DNA from: Megamerina dolium
Taxonomy: Eukaryota > Arthropoda > Insecta > Diptera > Megamerinidae
Length of the DNA stretch: 64,000 nucleotides
Assembly (NCBI GenBank): GCA_963854835.1
Contig: OY978525.1
Location: 54,948,355-55,012,354 of the forward strand
Direction of reading: 5' to 3'
Shown here: piece after piece, positions 1 to 10,503 of the stretch
How the letters are laid out: each line of letters begins with the position of its first letter
Position numbering within the stretch: position 1 is the first letter of the stretch
The notes under the pieces: model-generated
Told to the model about the DNA's origin: nothing
What the model saw: only the letters and a program-made list of their open reading frames with translations
Database searches by the model: none
Program-made: the position numbers and the translations under genes

Positions 1-1002
1 GTCGGAGAATGTCGTCGAGTGCAGCCTGAAATATTGAAGGTGCATTTTTGAGTCCGAAAGGGAGTCTCAAAAATTCATATTTGCCATTATTAATTGAGAA
101 AGCAGTTTTCTCAACATCTTCCTCTTTTAATCGTATCTGATGGAAACCACTTTTAAGGTCAATGATAGTGAAGTACCTATTTTTCCCAAGATTCGCAAGA
201 ACCTCATTAATCTTAGGTATAGGATATATGAAAGGAATGGTCACAGAATTCAATTTCCTGTAATCAATTACCATTCTGTACTTCTTTTCACCTGAGGCGT
301 CCAATTGTTTTTCCACGATCCATACGGGGGCATTGTATGGCGATTTGGACGGTTTGATTATATTATTGGCTAGCAATTCTTCAATCTGTTTTTCGACCTC
401 TGACTTCAGAGCCATAGGATATGGATAAGGCCTTGAATAAATTGGGTTGTCTGTAGCTGTGCGTATTTCACCCTTAATGTTGGTTGTGTAGGTTAATCTT
501 TCATTTTGGTCTGTAAACACGTTAGAACATTCTTCAACAATCGCATAAAGTTTATTCTTTTGCAATTCTGTAAGGTGGGATAGTCTCTACTCAATATTGT
601 TGACCGATTGAGATGTTTTTTGTTTCAATGGGACTCTTATAGCGTTGCTTATAGTCATAAAATTTTTATCAGTATGAATAATCGCCTTGATTTCTCTCAA
701 TGTGTCATTTCCAATTATTCCATGGAATGTTTCCAAGGTTGGAAGGATATAAAATTTTAGCTTTGGTGTATCTGGACCGAAAATCTTTACGAATGTATGA
801 TGTGTTTTTTCTATTGTTCCGGCAACTGTACTTATATGGAATGGTTTATCATTTAAAATAGGATTACGAATTCGAGTGGATTGGATATAATTTTTATTAG
901 ATCCGGTATCAATTAAAAATGCTAGTGTGTCCTCATCCTTTTTAAGTTCGAAGTATGGGAGTGAAGACAGGACTAGTCTAAAAAATAAACGCTGTCTATT
1001 TC
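1..1002 (-). pseudogene. Gypsy-lineage pol fragment (protease + reverse transcriptase), cut by window edge
   Basis: Retrotransposon polyprotein read on the minus strand. The aspartic protease motif IDTGSN lies at about 898-913, and the RT core follows, with the conserved segment EFLRLPFGLKNAPSIF at about 15-80. The reading frame runs from about 1000 to the window edge, so the YxDD box, RNase H and integrase lie outside. An in-frame TAG at 587-589, between protease and RT, breaks the frame, so this copy should not make full Pol. It belongs with the gag, PBS and LTR just upstream on the same strand. Assignment to the Ty3/gypsy superfamily is firm; placement near gypsy/17.6/297 rests on RT style, the LTR ends and the PBS. 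Confidence 0.85.
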
Positions 1003-1034
1003 ATTTCCGTCATTAGAGACAGGATTCGTATCCT

Positions 1035-2505
1035 CTATTTTTCTGGGTTATCAAGTGGATAACAGGGGTCATAATAATTATCTCGATCATAGTACTGGGC
1101 ATCATTTTGGTAATCTTTATTAAAATTTATGAAATGGCTTTGTTGTATCTGCTCTATGTTATCAAGCGGATAACAAGAATTATAATATTCGTATTGGCCA
1201 TAGCATCGACCATCATATCGAGCATCATTATTGGTGTTCATGAAATAATTTCGTTGCAACTTAGGAGGAATACCACCAGAGGTTGCGTGTGGGCGTTTCT
1301 GGGCAAATTGATCATTTCTTTGGAAATTTTGATAATTTGCGTTCTTTGATCTTATTGATTGGTCGACTTCCATAGGTTGAGGGGGTTTCGGTGGAAAATT
1401 TTGCCTATTATTAAACCCTGTAAATTTTGGTCTGGTGTGGTGCAAATGGTCGTGGTATATTTTGAAAGTGTGGCTTGGGTGGATATTGTTTAAAATGGGG
1501 TGGCATGTGAGCCAATTCTGGATAAAAGACTGGCCTTGAAAAATGATGTGGCTGCTGCATTACTGTTGGTGGTTTATGTATGTTGCCACGCGAATGATTA
1601 TGAGCATAGTTTGCTCTGAAATGCATATTGTCCAGTTTCTGGCACAAATTGAGTGCCTGTGGTAGTGAAGTTGGTTCCCTAATGCTTAGTAGTCTGGGTA
1701 AGTCGCCGTTCAGGCCTCTTACGAATGTATCGAGAGCCTTTTCTCGATAGGAATTTATCATGGCACCTTTTGCTTCTTCTGAAATATCCAAACACGATAC
1801 TTTGTCCAGAAGCAATGACAGGTGTTCATAGACTTTTTTGTAGAATTCTGTTACTGCCAAGTTTTTTTGGAGCAGGGTGGACATCTGGTATTCTAATGTA
1901 CCAATATCCCTCTTGTCTGCATAATGCATCATTAACACCTTTTTAATTTTATTCCAATTAAGTGGGGTTCTATAAGATTCCAGAGCAGTGTCTGCTTCAC
2001 CGGTAATCTTATGTCTAACTGTATGTAATATTGCATAATGTTTTGGACTACCTTCTATGGACTTAAATATTTCAAATATGCGATCCACGGACTTTCGCCA
2101 TGAATTGAAGTCGCCACTTTTACCGTTGAATTCTCTAAGGGAATTAACTATATCGGGAATCTTATCCACATCACGAATGGATCCCCCTGGGAAATTATCA
2201 TTGTTATCTCCTGCCTCAAATTCTTTAAAAGGATTTAAAATTTCCTGAACCTTAGCTGAGATAATCTTTTCTAAGTCAGCACAATTTATAGTAATTGTGT
2301 CCTGATTCCTTGCTGCAGCAGCTGCAGCGCTTGTGCTTGCGCCAGACACACTAGGACTATTTGTCGAAATTGACAGTCTAGAGAGAGTGTCCTGTATGGT
2401 ACTTAAGGTATTTTCTGTCACGACTTCGGAAAAAGGGTTCTTTATTGAAGGGAGGAAAATAAATTTTAAGATTAACTTGGATTTCTCTCTTTGAAATTTT
2501 TGCAA
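1035..2505 (-). pseudogene. Gypsy-lineage gag, frameshifted
   Basis: Capsid-precursor gene of the same minus-strand element. The N-terminal and central part reads 2505-1411 (about 364 codons). It has a Ser/Ala-rich stretch near residues 45-70, then a capsid-like region containing FNSWRKSVDRIFEIF and a leucine-rich helical tail. The C-terminal part (1445-1035) is in another frame and is rich in Asn, Tyr and Pro, with PMEVDQSIRSKN, a segment typical of gypsy-type Gag C-termini. No CCHC knuckle is visible, as is usual in gypsy/17.6-type Gag. The two frames overlap at 1411-1445, which I read as a frameshift lesion rather than programmed shifting. The start codon is uncertain. Confidence 0.75.
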
Positions 2506-3173
2506 AATTTAGGTTATTTCTTCGGAAACTTCTCAAATAATAAATTTTAATAAATTTTTAACTTTAATTAATTTAAATTTTTTTCTTGAACTAACAGTTA
2601 TTTTAATAGTTTAGATGTTCACACAATACCAAAGAAAAGAGAACTCTTATGCAAATTAATGTTATTACTGTGATTACTACCGTGGAAAATTTATTTCTTA
2701 AGCTATTTTATTCTCAATATTATTTTATAAACGTTATTTTAGCAAAATTATTAAGAAAAAAATTTTCATGCAATTCTTTAAAAAGTTAACGCGAGTTTTC
2801 TCTTTTTTTTATTTTAAACTGCAAAATTTTTTCGTAATTTTTAATTTCTCAATATCTCAATATTACTTTCAATTATTATATTTTATTTTCAATTATCTTA
2901 TCTAGTAACTTACATTAAACTAAAAGTAATACCCAACATCGCTGGACTCCTTTTGTTTTGTAGGTAGGTGGGTGGATCGTTGTATTCTTTTCTCTCCTGG
3001 TACTCTGGAACGGTCACACTGCTAATCCCTTTATTTATTTTTGGAGGTAAGGTTAAATGTTCAATTTTTCAATCTTTTTAGTTGTCTGAATTATTTCACT
3101 TTTTAGAACTATTTCTAGACTTTACTAAGCTTTACTTTTTATATTGAAATACTTTTCACTTTACCGATATTGG
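2506..3173 (-). other. Leader (5' UTR) of the gypsy-lineage element
   Basis: AT-rich stretch between the primer-binding site and gag on the minus strand. I see no open reading frame of interest. It fits an untranslated leader of a retroelement. Confidence 0.55.
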
Positions 3174-3191
3174 GTCCCTGCTCGGGCGCCA
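3174..3191 (-). promoter_or_regulatory. Primer-binding site, lysine-tRNA type
   Basis: Minus strand reads TGGCGCCCGAGCAGGGAC directly beside the LTR end. It begins with TGG, as required to pair with a tRNA CCA 3' end. It resembles the lysine-tRNA PBS used by many retroviruses and some gypsy elements, with one difference from the common version. It fixes the element's orientation and LTR edge. Confidence 0.85.
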
Positions 3192-3214
3192 GTTAATTTT
3201 ATATTTTATTATAT

Positions 3215-3651
3215 TGTAACGAGTATCGATAGTTGGTTACTCATCACTATTGGACTGACACTATTGGCAGCATCAAAACGAATGTCAACAAAAAGAAATA
3301 AGTAATAACCAGAACAAGCCAACGAGAAAGAAAGAGAAGAATCTCGATAAAGGAAGATTCTGGGGTGTTGCCAACAGAGTATAAATAGAGCCAGTGTTGA
3401 GAAGTGAGAATCAATCTAATTCCGAACGTGATTGCGAAAGCATTGATACAGAGGCAAAAGTTGCTAGTACATTAAAGTGTTATTGTAAATAGTTGATTAT
3501 ATACAGAGTTGATTGTAAATAGAGTTTATTAAATAAATTGTTGCTGTATATAGTTGTATAAAATAAGTGTTGCAGTGAATATTAACAGAATCCAGTGATC
3601 GAACAAGATAATTCAAATAGAATTAAACGCTCACAGAATAAAAACGTAACA
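3215..3651 (+). mobile_element. Solo LTR of a second gypsy family, with ATAT target duplication
   Basis: A 437-bp LTR starting TGTAACGAGTATCGATAG and ending ACGTAACA, flanked by ATAT at 3211-3214 and 3652-3655, a clean 4-bp target-site duplication. It has a TATA box (GAGTATAAATAG near 3378) and AATAAA-type signals near 3530. No internal region accompanies it, so it is a solo LTR left by recombination. Related but diverged LTRs lie at 8119-8555 and 19381-19817. It sits inside the LTR of another element. Confidence 0.85.
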
Positions 3652-3868
3652 ATATGTTAAAAAAATTGTTTTTTTATTTGTTTATGGGAGCTTAAGCTCT
3701 TTATTTATTAATTATCAACTTAAGACTGACTATTACAAAATTGTTTTTCTTAAACGTAACTTATTTTTCTATGCACTGAAATTGTTGTCTCAACGTTTTC
3801 CCACGAGTTGAAGAATTATTTGATGGCGCGTGTGCAACGTCAGCAAGACGGAATTGTTTATAGCGTTG

Positions 3869-4008
3869 GTGTTGAAATATTAGACGTATGCAGCAAAACA
3901 GAATTTGATGTGAAAATAAAATATTTAATGTGTTAACTGTGTTGAAATATTAGACGTATGCAGCAAAACAGAATTTGATGTGAAAATAAAATATTTAATG
4001 TGTTAACT
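3869..4008. repeat. Perfect 70-bp tandem duplication in the LTR U3
   Basis: Two back-to-back copies, 3869-3938 and 3939-4008, appear identical. Each begins GTGTTGAAATATTAGACG and ends GTGTTAACT. The duplication lies at the upstream edge of the gypsy-lineage LTR, where enhancer duplications often occur in retroelements. Confidence 0.9.
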
Positions 4009-5290
4009 TCTATAGTGTGCTGACATAAACAGACAATATCGGAACGCATGCAACAGGCCCTAATATATATTAGCAAATGGTGCAAAGAAAAAGGACTCAC
4101 CATCAATCCACCAAAATCTGCACTAGTGTCATTCAAAAGAAAAATTAATATTAACTTATTAGGTCCAATATTAAATGGTACTACTTCACAATTTTTCAAT
4201 GCGAACTATCTAGGAGTAATCCTAGTTAAAACGCTAACATAGAACTCGCATTTAAAGTAAGTCACAACCAAAGCTACCAGGGCATTCTTTGCCTGTTCAA
4301 GGCTTTTTGGAAAAACATGGGGTTTAAAACCCAAATTGGCATACTGGACTTTCACCACGGTTATAAAACCGATTGTCATCCACATCTCTTCTCACATCTC
4401 TCCACTTCTTATACAAATTGAAAAGGAAGCCTGCCTCTCAGCCTTAAGGCTGCAAGTTATCTCCAGATACAAAAGTGGAAATATAACTGGTCGCTTAAAA
4501 GTTTTAGAAAACGTGCCAATAGCCCCATTTTGTCATACTTTCGGTACTTCGAAATCGTTATAAGCTACAGAGAAGAATGGGGGAAAAATTATATCACCTC
4601 TAAGCATTTATATATTATTAGATAGCCAAGCAACATTAAGAGCTCTTCTATATTTCATCTCTAAATTAGTAGACGAATGTCTCAGCCTTCTAAATGGGCT
4701 AGCAAACCTAAATACCGTAGTATTAAAGTGGATACCTGGCCACGAAAAATACGAGGAGAAAGAATTAGCTAGCCAAATGGATCCTGAAAAGCCCCTGATC
4801 GGCCCCAAACCCTTCTGTGGTTTAGGAAGATGTCACGCCATGGAGGATATCAGTAAATGGGAGGAAAAGAAATTTTGCAGAACACTGCTCAATAGTACAG
4901 GGCAGAGTTAAGCAAAAAAGTTCGTAATCCCAAATAAAGGGATATCTAAAAAGATACTCGCGTTTCATAGAGCTAACCTACGTATTCTTTGTGGTTATTT
5001 TACAGGCCACTGCAGCATACCAATTAAAGAAGTTAGATCTATCTGACACTGACGTCTGCAGATTCTGCAACTTAGACATCGAAAGCTCAGAGCACATTCT
5101 CTGTGAATGCCAAGCTCTTGGCAAACAAAGACTAAGCAACTTTGATGATAGTACAGTGTCTCCATATAAATTGTTGAATAATGAACCCAACACAGTGCTG
5201 AAATTTATTAAAAGCCTAAAAATTTAAGGTTACCCAAAGACTGTACAATAGATCAGGTCTGGCCGCAGTGCATAATAATATTATTATTAA
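4009..5290 (+). mobile_element. 5'-truncated I/LOA-like non-LTR retrotransposon fragment (RT end, RNase H, zinc knuckle)
   Basis: Decayed second ORF of a non-LTR element. In order: the end of RT (KWCKEKGLTINPPKS near 4075, then an NYLGVIL segment near 4205), the thumb region (about 4260-4560), an RNase H-like part (ILLDSQATLRALL near 4613, KWIPGHEKYEEKELA near 4723), and a C-terminal CCHC-like knuckle (CRFCNLDIESSEHILCEC, about 5058-5110). The frame is broken several times. The 3' end is a short ATA/ATT-rich tail near 5270-5290. RNase H plus a TAA-like tail favours the I or LOA groups over Jockey, which lacks RNase H. Confidence 0.7.
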
Positions 5291-5728
5291 TGCCATTCAT
5301 ATTATTTCAAGAAATCAAGAATTTGACAATTAAAAATTGTGTTTGAAAATTTTATGAATATTTTAAAATATTTATTAAAAAGGCAACCTTTTGCCGGCTG
5401 ACGAAGGAAATTAAAGGGACATATATGTTTTCTTCTGATGTAGCTGAATGAGAGCGACAACCAATTTAGAAGTTTATGAAACCCACATTTTAACCAGATA
5501 ATTACCCAGTTCTCGCTGACAGGGTTCAGTTCTAGGAAGACCAATTCACTCATAGAATTTTTGCTTCTCACTAACATAACTGCCCTTTATTTACATGAAA
5601 AACAACCAGATTTATCTGCACTCAAAATTATTTTAAATAAAAAAATAAAATATAAGAGACACATTGATCTTGAGGTTGTGATCGTTAATTGCTAGAGATG
5701 TATGTAAAAATTCACAATATTTTTATAC
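5291..5728. other. Unassigned sequence
   Basis: No coding region, repeat or RNA gene could be supported. Open frames here are short and show no family motif. Confidence 0.5.
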
Positions 5729-5935
5729 GTTGCCGTAGCTGAGTGTTCAGCGCGTTCAGCTTCTGATCTGTAAGTTATGAGTGTGATCCCCGGCTGTGGA
5801 AGCAAAATTTTAATATCTAAAGGACTTTTATTTCGTATGGTACCCACCTGTTGGCAAGCAATTAGACAATTCTTAGGGCAATAGTAAGCAAAAAAGCACT
5901 GTGACAAATCTTTAACAATTTTTTTTTGTAAGATA
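5729..5935 (+). mobile_element. tRNA-derived SINE
   Basis: The head resembles a tRNA gene: box A TAGCTGAGTG near 5736 and a box B-like GTGTGATCCC near 5781, about 35 bases apart. The body carries a GGTACCCACCTG segment near 5839 and GGCAAGCAATT near 5853, ending with a T-run near 5921. The same body is found on the minus strand at 21334-21692, so this is a repeated family and not a single tRNA gene. No clean target duplication was seen here. Confidence 0.65.
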
Positions 5936-6003
5936 TTATGGTGTTGGTTATAAAATATTAAGTAATCAAGTAAATATACATTTATGAAAAATGCTTGTGC
6001 TTT

Positions 6004-6076
6004 TCGGGATTTGATCTCGGATCCTTCCCAATGCAGAGCTCAGATCTAAACACTTGGCTACTACGCGTTGGCTAAA
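6004..6076 (-). mobile_element. Second tRNA-like SINE head or degenerate tRNA-derived repeat
   Basis: The minus strand contains TAGCCAAGTG, an exact match to the box A pattern, followed about 40 bases later by a box B-like GATCAAATCCC. This resembles a tRNA-derived promoter. It differs from the neighbouring SINE in the rest of its sequence. It may be a different SINE family or a decayed tRNA pseudogene. Confidence 0.4.
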
Positions 6077-6136
6077 AAGTAATTTTATTTTTCACCGTTT
6101 AAATTGAAGGCTAAAATCCATCAGGATATATATATA

Positions 6137-7173
6137 TAAAGGGTTATCCATTTTGCGGTTTCAAAAGTAAATGTAAATAAAACACATATAAAATATTTTT
6201 TATCATGATATTTCTTTTTTATTATAAAGTTTGAACGTTGACATTATGTGTGAAATACTACATCATTTAAATGACCACCACGCGAATTGTTGCAAGCATC
6301 GATTCTTTTGAGGCAATCTTCGACCACTTTTTGACACATATTGGGCGGTATCTCAGCCATAACGTGACGAATGTTGGTTTTTAGGTGCTCAAGAGTTAAA
6401 GGTTTATCTGCATAAACACGGTCTTTCGTGTAGCCCCACAAAAAAAAGTCAAGCGGTGTCAAATCGCATGATCTTGGTGGCCACTTGATATCGCCACGAC
6501 GAGAAATTACGCGGCCAGAAAATTTCTCTTGCAATAAAGCCATATTCGCTCGAGTTGTGTGGCATGTGGCACCGTCTTGTTGAAACCACATATCCTCTAA
6601 GTCGTATTCTTCAATAGCAGGCAAAAAAAAGTCGGTTATCATATGACCATAACGCTCCGAATTGACGGTGACAGTCGTTCCATCGTCGTTTTCGAAGAAG
6701 TAAGGTCCAATCACACCTCCGGACCAAAGAGCGCACCAAGCAGTGACTTTTTGTGGATGTAGTGGCCTCTCTTCAATTACTTGAGGATTCTCAGAACCCC
6801 AAATACGACTATTTTGTTTGTTAACATACCCACCGAGTGAGAAATGTGCTTCGTCGCTGAAGAAAATTTTGTTCGAAAAATTGCCGTCCACCGCCTGTTG
6901 TTCAAGCACCCATTCGACGTATCTACGACGTTGTGAATGGTCAGCTGGCTTCAGTTGTTGTGTGAGCTGGATTTTATATGGACGTAGGTGTAGATCCAAA
7001 TGCAAAATACGCCATAATGTGTCGTAAGACAGTCCTAATTCCTGAGAACGACGAGGAATCGACACATTCGGGTCTTCGAACTGAAAAAGAAAGAAATTGT
7101 TTTAACAACTCAGTTTGACAGATGTCGAATTCTAGCCCTATACTTTTGAAACCGCGAAATGGATAACCCTTTA
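6137..7173 (-). mobile_element. Rosa-type DD41D Tc1/mariner element, internally deleted
   Basis: Terminal inverted repeats of about 31 bp, AAGGGTTATCCATTTTGCGG from 6139 and its near-inverse ending at 7171, flanked by TA at both sides inside a TA-rich tract. The element is only about 1.03 kb. The transposase starts close to the right TIR, so its N-terminal DNA-binding region has been lost. A second copy in opposite orientation follows at once. Confidence 0.85.
6244..7084 (-). pseudogene. DD41D (rosa-like) transposase, N-terminally truncated
   Basis: Cut-and-paste transposase of the Tc1/mariner superfamily with an uninterrupted catalytic half. First Asp in FFSDEAHFSLGGYVNKQN (near 6850), second in MWFQQDGATCHT (near 6585), third in SCDLTPLDFFLWG (near 6445). 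There are 41 residues between the second Asp and the last one (TPLD), so DD41D. About 275 codons remain, against about 340 expected, because the N-terminal helix-turn-helix region is missing. The first listed codon is GTG within an open frame, so no real start is supported. The C-terminus (SRGGHLNDVVFHT) looks complete. Confidence 0.85.
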
Positions 7174-7196
7174 AATATATATATATATATATACAT

Positions 7197-7979
7197 AATG
7201 GTCCAACTACGCAAGCAATTGGTAAAATTGTGAAGAAATATGAATAGAGTGGATCGGTTACAGATATTGTAAGGCCTGTGCATCATCGTTTCGCTCGTAC
7301 CACCGAAAATATCACTGCTGTAAGTGAAAGTGTTGCCGAAGACCCGAATGTGTCGATTCCTCGTCGTTCTCAGGAATTAGGACTGTCTTACGGCACATTA
7401 TGGCGTATTTTGCATTTGGATCTACACCTACATCCATATAAAATCCAGCTCACACAACAACTGACCATTCACAACGTCGTAGATACGTCGAATTTGGTGC
7501 TTGAACAACAGGCGGTGGACGGCGGTTTTTCGAACAAAATTTTCTTCAGCGATGAAGCACATTTCTCACTCGGTGTGTATGTTAACAAACAAAATTGTCG
7601 TATTTGGGGTTCTGAGAATCCTCAAGTAATTGAAGAGAGGCCACTACATCCACAAAAAGTACTGCTTGGTGCGCTCTTTGGTCCGGAGGTGTGATTGGAC
7701 CTCACTTCTTCGAAAACGACGATGGAACGACTGTCACCGTCAATTCGGAGCGTTATGGTCATATGATAACCGACTTTTTTTTGCCTGCTATTGAAGAATA
7801 CGACTTAGAGAATATGTGGTTTCAACAACAATTCGCGTGGTGGTCATTTAAATGATGTAGTATTTCACACATAATGTCAACGTTCAAACTTTATAATAAA
7901 AAAGAAATATCATGATAAAAAATATTTTATATGTGTTTTATTTACATTTACTTTTGAAACCGCAAAATGGATAACCCTT

Positions 7980-7983
<4 letters not shown>
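7197..7983 (+). mobile_element. Second DD41D element, head-to-head, internally deleted
   Basis: Same family as 6137-7173, in opposite orientation. This copy retains part of the N-terminal region (from about 7197) and the first catalytic segment (7278-7694). It then has a frameshift near 7660 and a deletion after about 7829 that removes the second and third Asp, rejoining at the C-terminal SRGGHLNDVVF. The right TIR is at 7949-7981. The left TIR is absent or shared with the other copy through the TA-rich junction. Confidence 0.8.
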
Positions 7984-8054
<71 letters not shown>

Positions 8055-8057
8055 GGT
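7984..8057. repeat. (TA)n microsatellite
   Basis: About 70 bases of nearly pure TA directly after the DD41D TIR. It ends where the left arm of the large inverted repeat begins. Confidence 0.95.
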
Positions 8058-8118
8058 AGTGGGTAATTGGACCATGAAATATTAGGCAAATACAATGCAA
8101 TACATAAGCACAACGATA

Positions 8119-8555
8119 ATGTTACGTTGTGTGAAGTTTTAATTCTACTTAAATCAACCCAGATCGATCAGTGGATTCTTTAAATAATAATTGCAACACT
8201 TATTTTGTACAACTATATAAAACGACAATTTATTTAATCATCTCTATTTAAAATCAACTATTTGCAACAATTTATTTACAACTAATGTACTTGAAATTTT
8301 TGCCTCTGATACTGTATCAATGTTTGCACGATCACTTTCGAATTTGATTTATTTCATTTGTCAACAACTGGCCTTATTTATACTCTGTGGCAACACTCCA
8401 GAATCTTCCTTTACCATATCTTATTCGAGTTTTTTTTCTTTCTTGGCTTGTTCTGGTTATCGCCTATTTCTTTTTGTTGACATTCGTTTCGATACTACCA
8501 TTAATAGTGCCATTTACAATTAGTGATGAATAACCAACCATCGATACTCGTTGCA
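8119..8555 (-). mobile_element. Gypsy LTR in the left arm
   Basis: Inverse copy of the LTR at 19381-19817. It is related to the solo LTR at 3215-3651 by the TGCAACGAGTATCGATGG start, the TATA box and the AATAAA-type signal. It is the 3' LTR of the integrase-bearing remnant at 8556-9535. Confidence 0.8.
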
Positions 8556-9535
8556 CTGCCCTTGCTAGTGTTTTTCGCTAGTGTAGTTACCTTCGGTTGA
8601 TCTCGTTTTTGTTGCGACTCCAAATTTGAAATCAACTGACTCGTTTCCAAAAATTATCATTGCTGGTGTAGTAGTGGTATTGTAGATTCGAAGTTTCGAC
8701 CTTGGTCTTAATGTAACTCATCGGTACACCAAACCGAGTAATCCATTGGTTGACAAATACATCCGGAACTGTACTAGCTTCTTGATTTGGAATGGGATAT
8801 ACTTCAGGCCATTTACTGAAGTAATCTATAACCACCAGAACATACTTGTTCCCTGTGTTGCTTGTTGGAAATGGTTCAACTATGTCCATAGCAATTCGCT
8901 CAAATGGAGCGTCCACGGTGTATTGGTGCATTTTCCCTTTTCTTTTCTTAGGTGGACCTTTGGCCATTGCACATTGCTCTCATTTCTGAATTCAATCAGC
9001 CACATGATCATGGCATCCAACCCAATAAAATAGTTTCTTTATTTTCTCGAAGGTTTTGGTGATGCCCTCCACTTTAAGCATTGTTATACTCAGCTATCAC
9101 TTCGTTTATTCTTTCCTTGGGTACCACTAGAAAACATTAGTGATTTTTACATCTTCACTTTCCCATGCTAGGAATGGACATCCATCTCCCAAATGCAAAC
9201 TTTGCTACTGCGCCTAATATGCCTTTGATATTAGACTCTCATTAGACATTTCTAGCCTCCTTGTATTCCATAATCTTTACAAGATCTGGGCCGTTCCACT
9301 GATCTTCTTACACTCGTTCGGTGGTCCATGACTCCTCTCGCAAGATATTCGTAAGTCGTATGTCGACATAGTGCTCCTTGCTTTCCACTTGAAAACAATG
9401 TTTACTATTTGTGGTGGAAATACGACGATATGGAGTATCAGCATTATCACGATTACCTGCATCACGATGTTGCTTTCGTTGTCCTGGAGAATACGATCTT
9501 TGTTGCTTGCGTCGTGAGTGGCAATCACGCGGCAT
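8556..9535 (-). pseudogene. Gypsy RNase H end + integrase remnant (left arm)
   Basis: Minus-strand pol remnant. An RNase H C-terminal piece (about 9535-9277, degenerate DNADTPYRRIS motif) is followed by the integrase zinc-binding region with several stops (about 9100-8950), and then the integrase core with the first catalytic Asp in RIAMDIVEPFPTS and the DYFSKWPEVYPIPN segment (8967-8632). The core is cut off before the second Asp, and the 3' LTR follows. It pairs with 18401-19380, differing at three residues over the 111-codon core. Not functional. Confidence 0.8.
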
Positions 9536-9575
9536 ATGCTCTCTTTTGTCGCAAAATTTTTATATTTTTACATGT

Positions 9576-9910
9576 TAAATATTTATAGTAAGATAGCAAG
9601 GCTCTTCCTCCATGGAAAAATTTCCACTCCACTCTGGAATCGTTGATACCACTTACAAATGATCTTAAGAGAAGGTGCGTTCGTTTCATATGCAGTTTGG
9701 AATTCACTAAACATTTCTATGGGCTTAATGGTCGCAAAATTTCCACTAACCTTTCGTCAGTAATTTTATGTTTTCTCATCTCCATTCTTACCGATTTTTC
9801 GAAATGTAGAATGAAATGCCGTTCTAGTACTACAAAACGTGTACTATTTTTTAATTCTTCAAAATTACATAAAATATCAGCAATTTACAAAATTTTTGTT
9901 AGTCCCTCAG
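9576..9910 (-). mobile_element. Mariner fragment (left arm)
   Basis: Inverse of the right-arm fragment 18026-18360. It contains a terminal-repeat-like GAGGGACTAACAAA (minus strand, near 9907) and a transposase N-terminal piece that reads FSEFQTAYETNAPSLKIICK on the minus strand. The related element at 20644-21720 has the same terminal sequence and the same protein region. Only the 5' part remains. Confidence 0.65.
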
Positions 9911-10117
9911 TATATCAAATGAAAGATCTTGATGAATAGATAATAATCAAATTAAAAATTAGTCTATTTGTTCCTAAAATATTTTCATGGGAAGATATTA
10001 AAATGTTCATATCGATCACAGCATTCCGCATACAAAGTGTAAAGGCATTGCCTAAGAGGGGAACATGAAAAAATAATACGTAAATATGTAATTCTCATTA
10101 GAATTGTTTTGCTCTAA

Positions 10118-10488
10118 CTAGCCAAATATTTTGGAATGCATCTGAATCGAACGTTCACTTGGGCAAAGCATATAAGTTCAAAAGTTACCCATATAAAAAT
10201 AAAAACAAGCGAACTAAAGTGGCTTTTAAACAAGCACTCCAAACTCAAACTGGACTATAAGGTTCTTCTCTACAATTCCATTATCAAGCGCATATGGACC
10301 TACGGTATCCAACTCTGGGGTACCGCTTCACCCTCAAACGTGGAAAAGCTGCGAAGAGCAGAATCAAAAATCATGCGCTTGCTTACCAATGCTCCTTGGT
10401 TTGTCAAAAATGCTGAATGAATGTAACTGAAGAAGTTTTTGACTTGCTAAATCTAACATAGCAAAGCTTGAAAAGCATCCCAATGCTT
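10118..10488 (+). pseudogene. Jockey-like RT C-terminal fragment (left arm)
   Basis: Reads KYFGMHLNRTFTWAKHI (near 10126), then the typical Jockey-clade C-terminal segment YGIQLWGTASPSNVEKL (near 10305) and NAPWFVKN near 10395. A stop and frameshift follow at about 10418. The remaining KLEKHPNALARRL segment is split by the RTE-like insertion and resumes at 12238-12275. It differs from Jockey copies A-C, so it is a separate Jockey family. 5'-truncated and dead. Confidence 0.75.
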
Positions 10489-10503
10489 TAGCTAGGCGCC
10501 TAC

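Larger units (their letters stand above)
3192..4008 (-). mobile_element. 5' LTR of the gypsy-lineage element, interrupted by a solo LTR
   Basis: On the minus strand the LTR starts AGTTAACACATT at 4008 and ends AATTAAC(T) beside the PBS near 3192, so its ends are inverted AGTTAA/TTAACT as in gypsy-type LTRs. Without the 3215-3655 insertion it is about 376 bp. On the minus strand it contains a GTCAGTCTT initiator-like site near 3730 and an AATAAATAAA polyadenylation signal about 20 bases later, the usual R-region layout. A 70-bp duplication lies in its U3. The partner 3' LTR is outside the window. Confidence 0.75.

Noticed and set aside
5731..5795. Functional tRNA gene
   Set aside because: The box B is imperfect, acceptor pairing is poor, and the head is joined to a repeated body found elsewhere, so it is a SINE.
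7070..7100. Pyrimidine tract plus CAG resembling an intron acceptor upstream of the DD41D transposase
   Set aside because: The element is internally deleted here, and such elements are normally intronless. Chance composition is likely.
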